Assembly (NCBI GenBank): GCA_947596085.1
Contig: CANQEW010000029.1
Span: forward strand, 1 to 33,556
Origin: an uncultured Clostridia bacterium
GTDB lineage: Bacteria; Bacillota; Clostridia; Christensenellales; Aristaeellaceae
Length of the DNA stretch: 33,556 nucleotides
Direction: 5' to 3'
The notes below the pieces were generated by a model. The model did not search any database. It worked only from the letters and a program-made list of their open reading frames with translations, and was not told where the DNA came from. Every line of letters starts with the position of its first letter. Positions within the stretch are counted from its first letter, which is position 1. Below, one piece after another: positions 31,821-33,556 of the stretch. The position numbers were made by a program, and so were the translations under genes.

Positions 31821-33434
31821 ATGAAACTCTGCTACGCGGGCATTCAGGACCGCGCGGCCTGGGAGGCCGCCGGCATCGCGCTGCCCGAATTCGACTGGAA
31901 GGAGATGTGCGCCGCGACCGAGGCGAACCCCACCTGGGTGCACTTCGGCGCGGGCAACATCTTCCGCGGCTTCATCGCGAGGCTTCAACAGTCACTGCTC
32001 AATCGCGGCCTGGTGCGGGGCGGCATTGTCGCCGCGGACACCTTCGACTTCGACATCATCGACAAGATCTACGATCCCTTCGACAGCATGACGCTGATGG
32101 TGAGCCTGCTGCCCGACGGCTCCATGAAGAAGGAAGTGGTGGCCTCCATCGCCAAGGGTCTGCGCGCGGGAAGCGCACATCCCGAGGACATCGAGGCGCT
32201 GCGCGGCATCTTCCGCAATCCCTCGCTGCAGATGGCCAGCTTCACCATCACCGAAAAGGGCTACGCCCTGAAGAACATCCAAGGCCAGTTCTTCCCCTTC
32301 GTGGAGGCGGACTTTCAGAACGGCCCGGCGAACTGCAGCCACGCGATGAGCATCGTCGCCTCGCTGCTACTGGCCCGCTTCGAGACCTGCGCTACGCCCA
32401 TCGCCATCGTCAGCATGGACAACTGCTCCCACAACGGCGAGAAGCTGCGCGCCAGCGTCATGACCGTAGTGGACAAGTGGCTGGAGAACGGCTTCGTGAG
32501 CGACGAATTCACCGCCTGGGTGCGCGACGAGGCGAAGGTATCCTTCCCCTGGTCGATGATCGACAAGATCACCCCGCGCCCCGCCAAGGTGGTGGAGGAG
32601 GCGCTGGCCAGGCACGGCGTGGAGAACATGGCCGCCATCGTCACCAGCCGCAACACCTTCATCGCGCCCTTCGTGAACGCGGAGCAGCCGCAGTACTTGG
32701 TGATCGAGGACCGCTTCCCCAACGGCCGCCCGCCGCTGGAACAGGCGGGGGTCTACATGACCGACCGCGACACCGTAAACAATACCGAAAAGATGAAGGT
32801 CACCACCTGCCTGAACCCGCTGCACACGGCGCTGGCGGTGTACGGCTGCCTGCTGGGTTACGATTCCATCGCCGCCGAGATGCGCGATCCCGAGCTCAAA
32901 GCGCTGGTGGAGCGAATCGGCTATGACGAGGGCATCCCGGTGGTGGTCGATCCGAAGATTCTCAGCCCCATGGACTTCATCCACGAGGTGGTGGATCAGC
33001 GCCTGCCGAACCCCTTCATCCCCGACGCGCCCCAGCGCATCGCCACCGACACCAGCCAGAAGGTCGCCATTCGCTTCGGCGAGACGATCAAGAGCTACGC
33101 CGCCCGGCCCGACCTCGATCCCGCCAAGCTGGAGTACATTCCGCTGGCCATCGCTGGCTGGCTGCGCTACCTGTTGGCCGTGAACGACGCGGGCGAGCCC
33201 ATGGCCTGCTCCGGCGACCCGATGCTGGAAACCCTGCAGGGCCAGCTCGCGGGCGTGAAGCTCGGCGAGCCGGAGAGCGCCGAAGGCAAGCTCTTCCCCA
33301 TCCTCTCCAACGCGGAGCTGTTCGGCGTGAATTTGAACGCCGTCGGCCTGGGCGAGAAGATCGAGGGCATGTTCCGCGAATTGATCGCCGGACCCGGCGC
33401 GGTGCGCGCAACGCTGAAGAAGCATCTGGGCTGA
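31821..33434 (+). CDS. uxuB: Fructuronate reductase (D-mannonate oxidoreductase)
   Basis: The 537-residue NAD-dependent enzyme of the mannitol dehydrogenase family reduces D-fructuronate to D-mannonate. TWVHFGAGNIFRGFIARLQQ (about 37-56) is the nucleotide-binding start, IAIVSMDNCSHNGEKLRASV is a family block, and the catalytic signature KVTTCLNPLHTALAVYGCLLGY has Lys, Asn and His in the order K-x5-N-x2-H. Length fits the Firmicutes UxuB type. It is distinct from UxaB encoded at 22708-24186. GAGGAGG lies before ATG 31821. A terminator follows the stop, so this is the last gene of the operon. Confidence 0.94.
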   Translation: MKLCYAGIQDRAAWEAAGIALPEFDWKEMCAATEANPTWVHFGAGNIFRGFIARLQQSLLNRGLVRGGIVAADTFDFDIIDKIYDPFDSMTLMVSLLPDGSMKKEVVASIAKGLRAGSAHPEDIEALRGIFRNPSLQMASFTITEKGYALKNIQGQFFPFVEADFQNGPANCSHAMSIVASLLLARFETCATPIAIVSMDNCSHNGEKLRASVMTVVDKWLENGFVSDEFTAWVRDEAKVSFPWSMIDKITPRPAKVVEEALARHGVENMAAIVTSRNTFIAPFVNAEQPQYLVIEDRFPNGRPPLEQAGVYMTDRDTVNNTEKMKVTTCLNPLHTALAVYGCLLGYDSIAAEMRDPELKALVERIGYDEGIPVVVDPKILSPMDFIHEVVDQRLPNPFIPDAPQRIATDTSQKVAIRFGETIKSYAARPDLDPAKLEYIPLAIAGWLRYLLAVNDAGEPMACSGDPMLETLQGQLAGVKLGEPESAEGKLFPILSNAELFGVNLNAVGLGEKIEGMFRELIAGPGAVRATLKKHLG

Positions 33435-33444
33435 CCCTCAAACC

Positions 33445-33476
33445 CGCCGGCCGGGCGCAAGCCTGACCGGCGTTTT
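33445..33476 (+). terminator. Terminator of the TRAP-uxu operon
   Basis: A 12-base stem (33445-33456 / 33461-33472) has one mismatch, one G-U pair and the loop GCAA. TTTT (33473-33476) follows, 10 bases after the uxuB stop. Confidence 0.8.
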
Positions 33477-33488
33477 CACATGTGTTTT

Positions 33489-33517
33489 GATACAATAGAT
33501 AGGTAACAGAAGGAGGA
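33489..33517 (+). promoter_or_regulatory. Extended -10 promoter and ribosome site at the window edge
   Basis: TGATACAAT (33488-33496) has the TGn extension plus a good -10, but no clear -35 is present. AAGGAGG occurs at 33511-33517. No start codon at proper spacing is visible before the window ends, so the gene served lies beyond 33556 or uses a distant start such as GTG 33536. Confidence 0.4.
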
Positions 33518-33556
33518 AGAAAAACAGAGAGCCAAGTGATAGAATGTAGCTGCAAA

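Noticed and set aside
33536-33556. A gene starting at GTG 33536 and running off the window
   Set aside because: Only seven codons are visible and the ribosome site is about 18 bases away, so there is not enough to call it.

Overview
The window looks like chromosome of an anaerobic, gut-type member of the Clostridia with unusually high GC. The basis is Firmicutes-style promoters, strong GGAGG ribosome sites, an L-box lysine riboswitch and catabolic operons for plant cell-wall sugars. A Christensenellales-like affiliation is my guess; no rRNA or other marker is present to test it. Nothing looks phage-borne or plasmid-borne, and no CRISPR array, tRNA or intact insertion sequence was seen.

Layout. 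(1) 1-1331: a polytopic flippase-like membrane protein behind a near-consensus promoter and a possible leader terminator. (2) 1396-4262: a lysine riboswitch with its terminator, followed by a three-gene amino-acid ABC importer (binding protein, permease, ATPase), so the substrate is very probably lysine. (3) 4336-5337 (minus): 6-phosphofructokinase. Upstream lies a frameshifted remnant of a carboxymuconolactone-decarboxylase-family gene. (4) 5766-21067: a beta-mannan / galactomanno-oligosaccharide locus. A leftward phosphoglucomutase/phosphomannomutase faces a LacI-type regulator. Then comes a long rightward operon: sugar-binding protein, two permeases, GH130 mannooligosaccharide phosphorylase, AGE-type (mannobiose/cellobiose) 2-epimerase, GH130 mannosylglucose phosphorylase, SGNH/SASA acetylesterase, three membrane proteins of unclear role and a GH36 alpha-galactosidase. 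(5) 21230-33434: two divergent hexuronate operons. The leftward one holds a YcxB-like protein, uxaC, an MFS transporter, uxaB and uxaA. The rightward one holds TRAP genes dctP, dctQ and dctM, then uxuA and uxuB.

How it fits together. Acetylated, galactosylated manno-oligosaccharides would be imported by the ABC system, which has no ATPase of its own here. They would be stripped of galactose by GH36 and of acetyl groups by the esterase, shortened by phosphorolysis, and the terminal mannobiose epimerised to mannosylglucose and phosphorolysed. Mannose-1-phosphate would go to mannose-6-phosphate through the mutase. Galacturonate and glucuronate would enter by MFS or TRAP transport, be isomerised by UxaC, and pass through the altronate (UxaB/UxaA) or mannonate (UxuB/UxuA) branch to 2-keto-3-deoxygluconate. 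KDG kinase and aldolase, mannanases and a uronate regulator are not in the window.

The least explained part is the three-gene membrane module (17265-18887) inside the mannan operon. Also notable are a shared GAATTTAAG element at the two mannan-locus promoters and hairpins after every transporter binding-protein gene.
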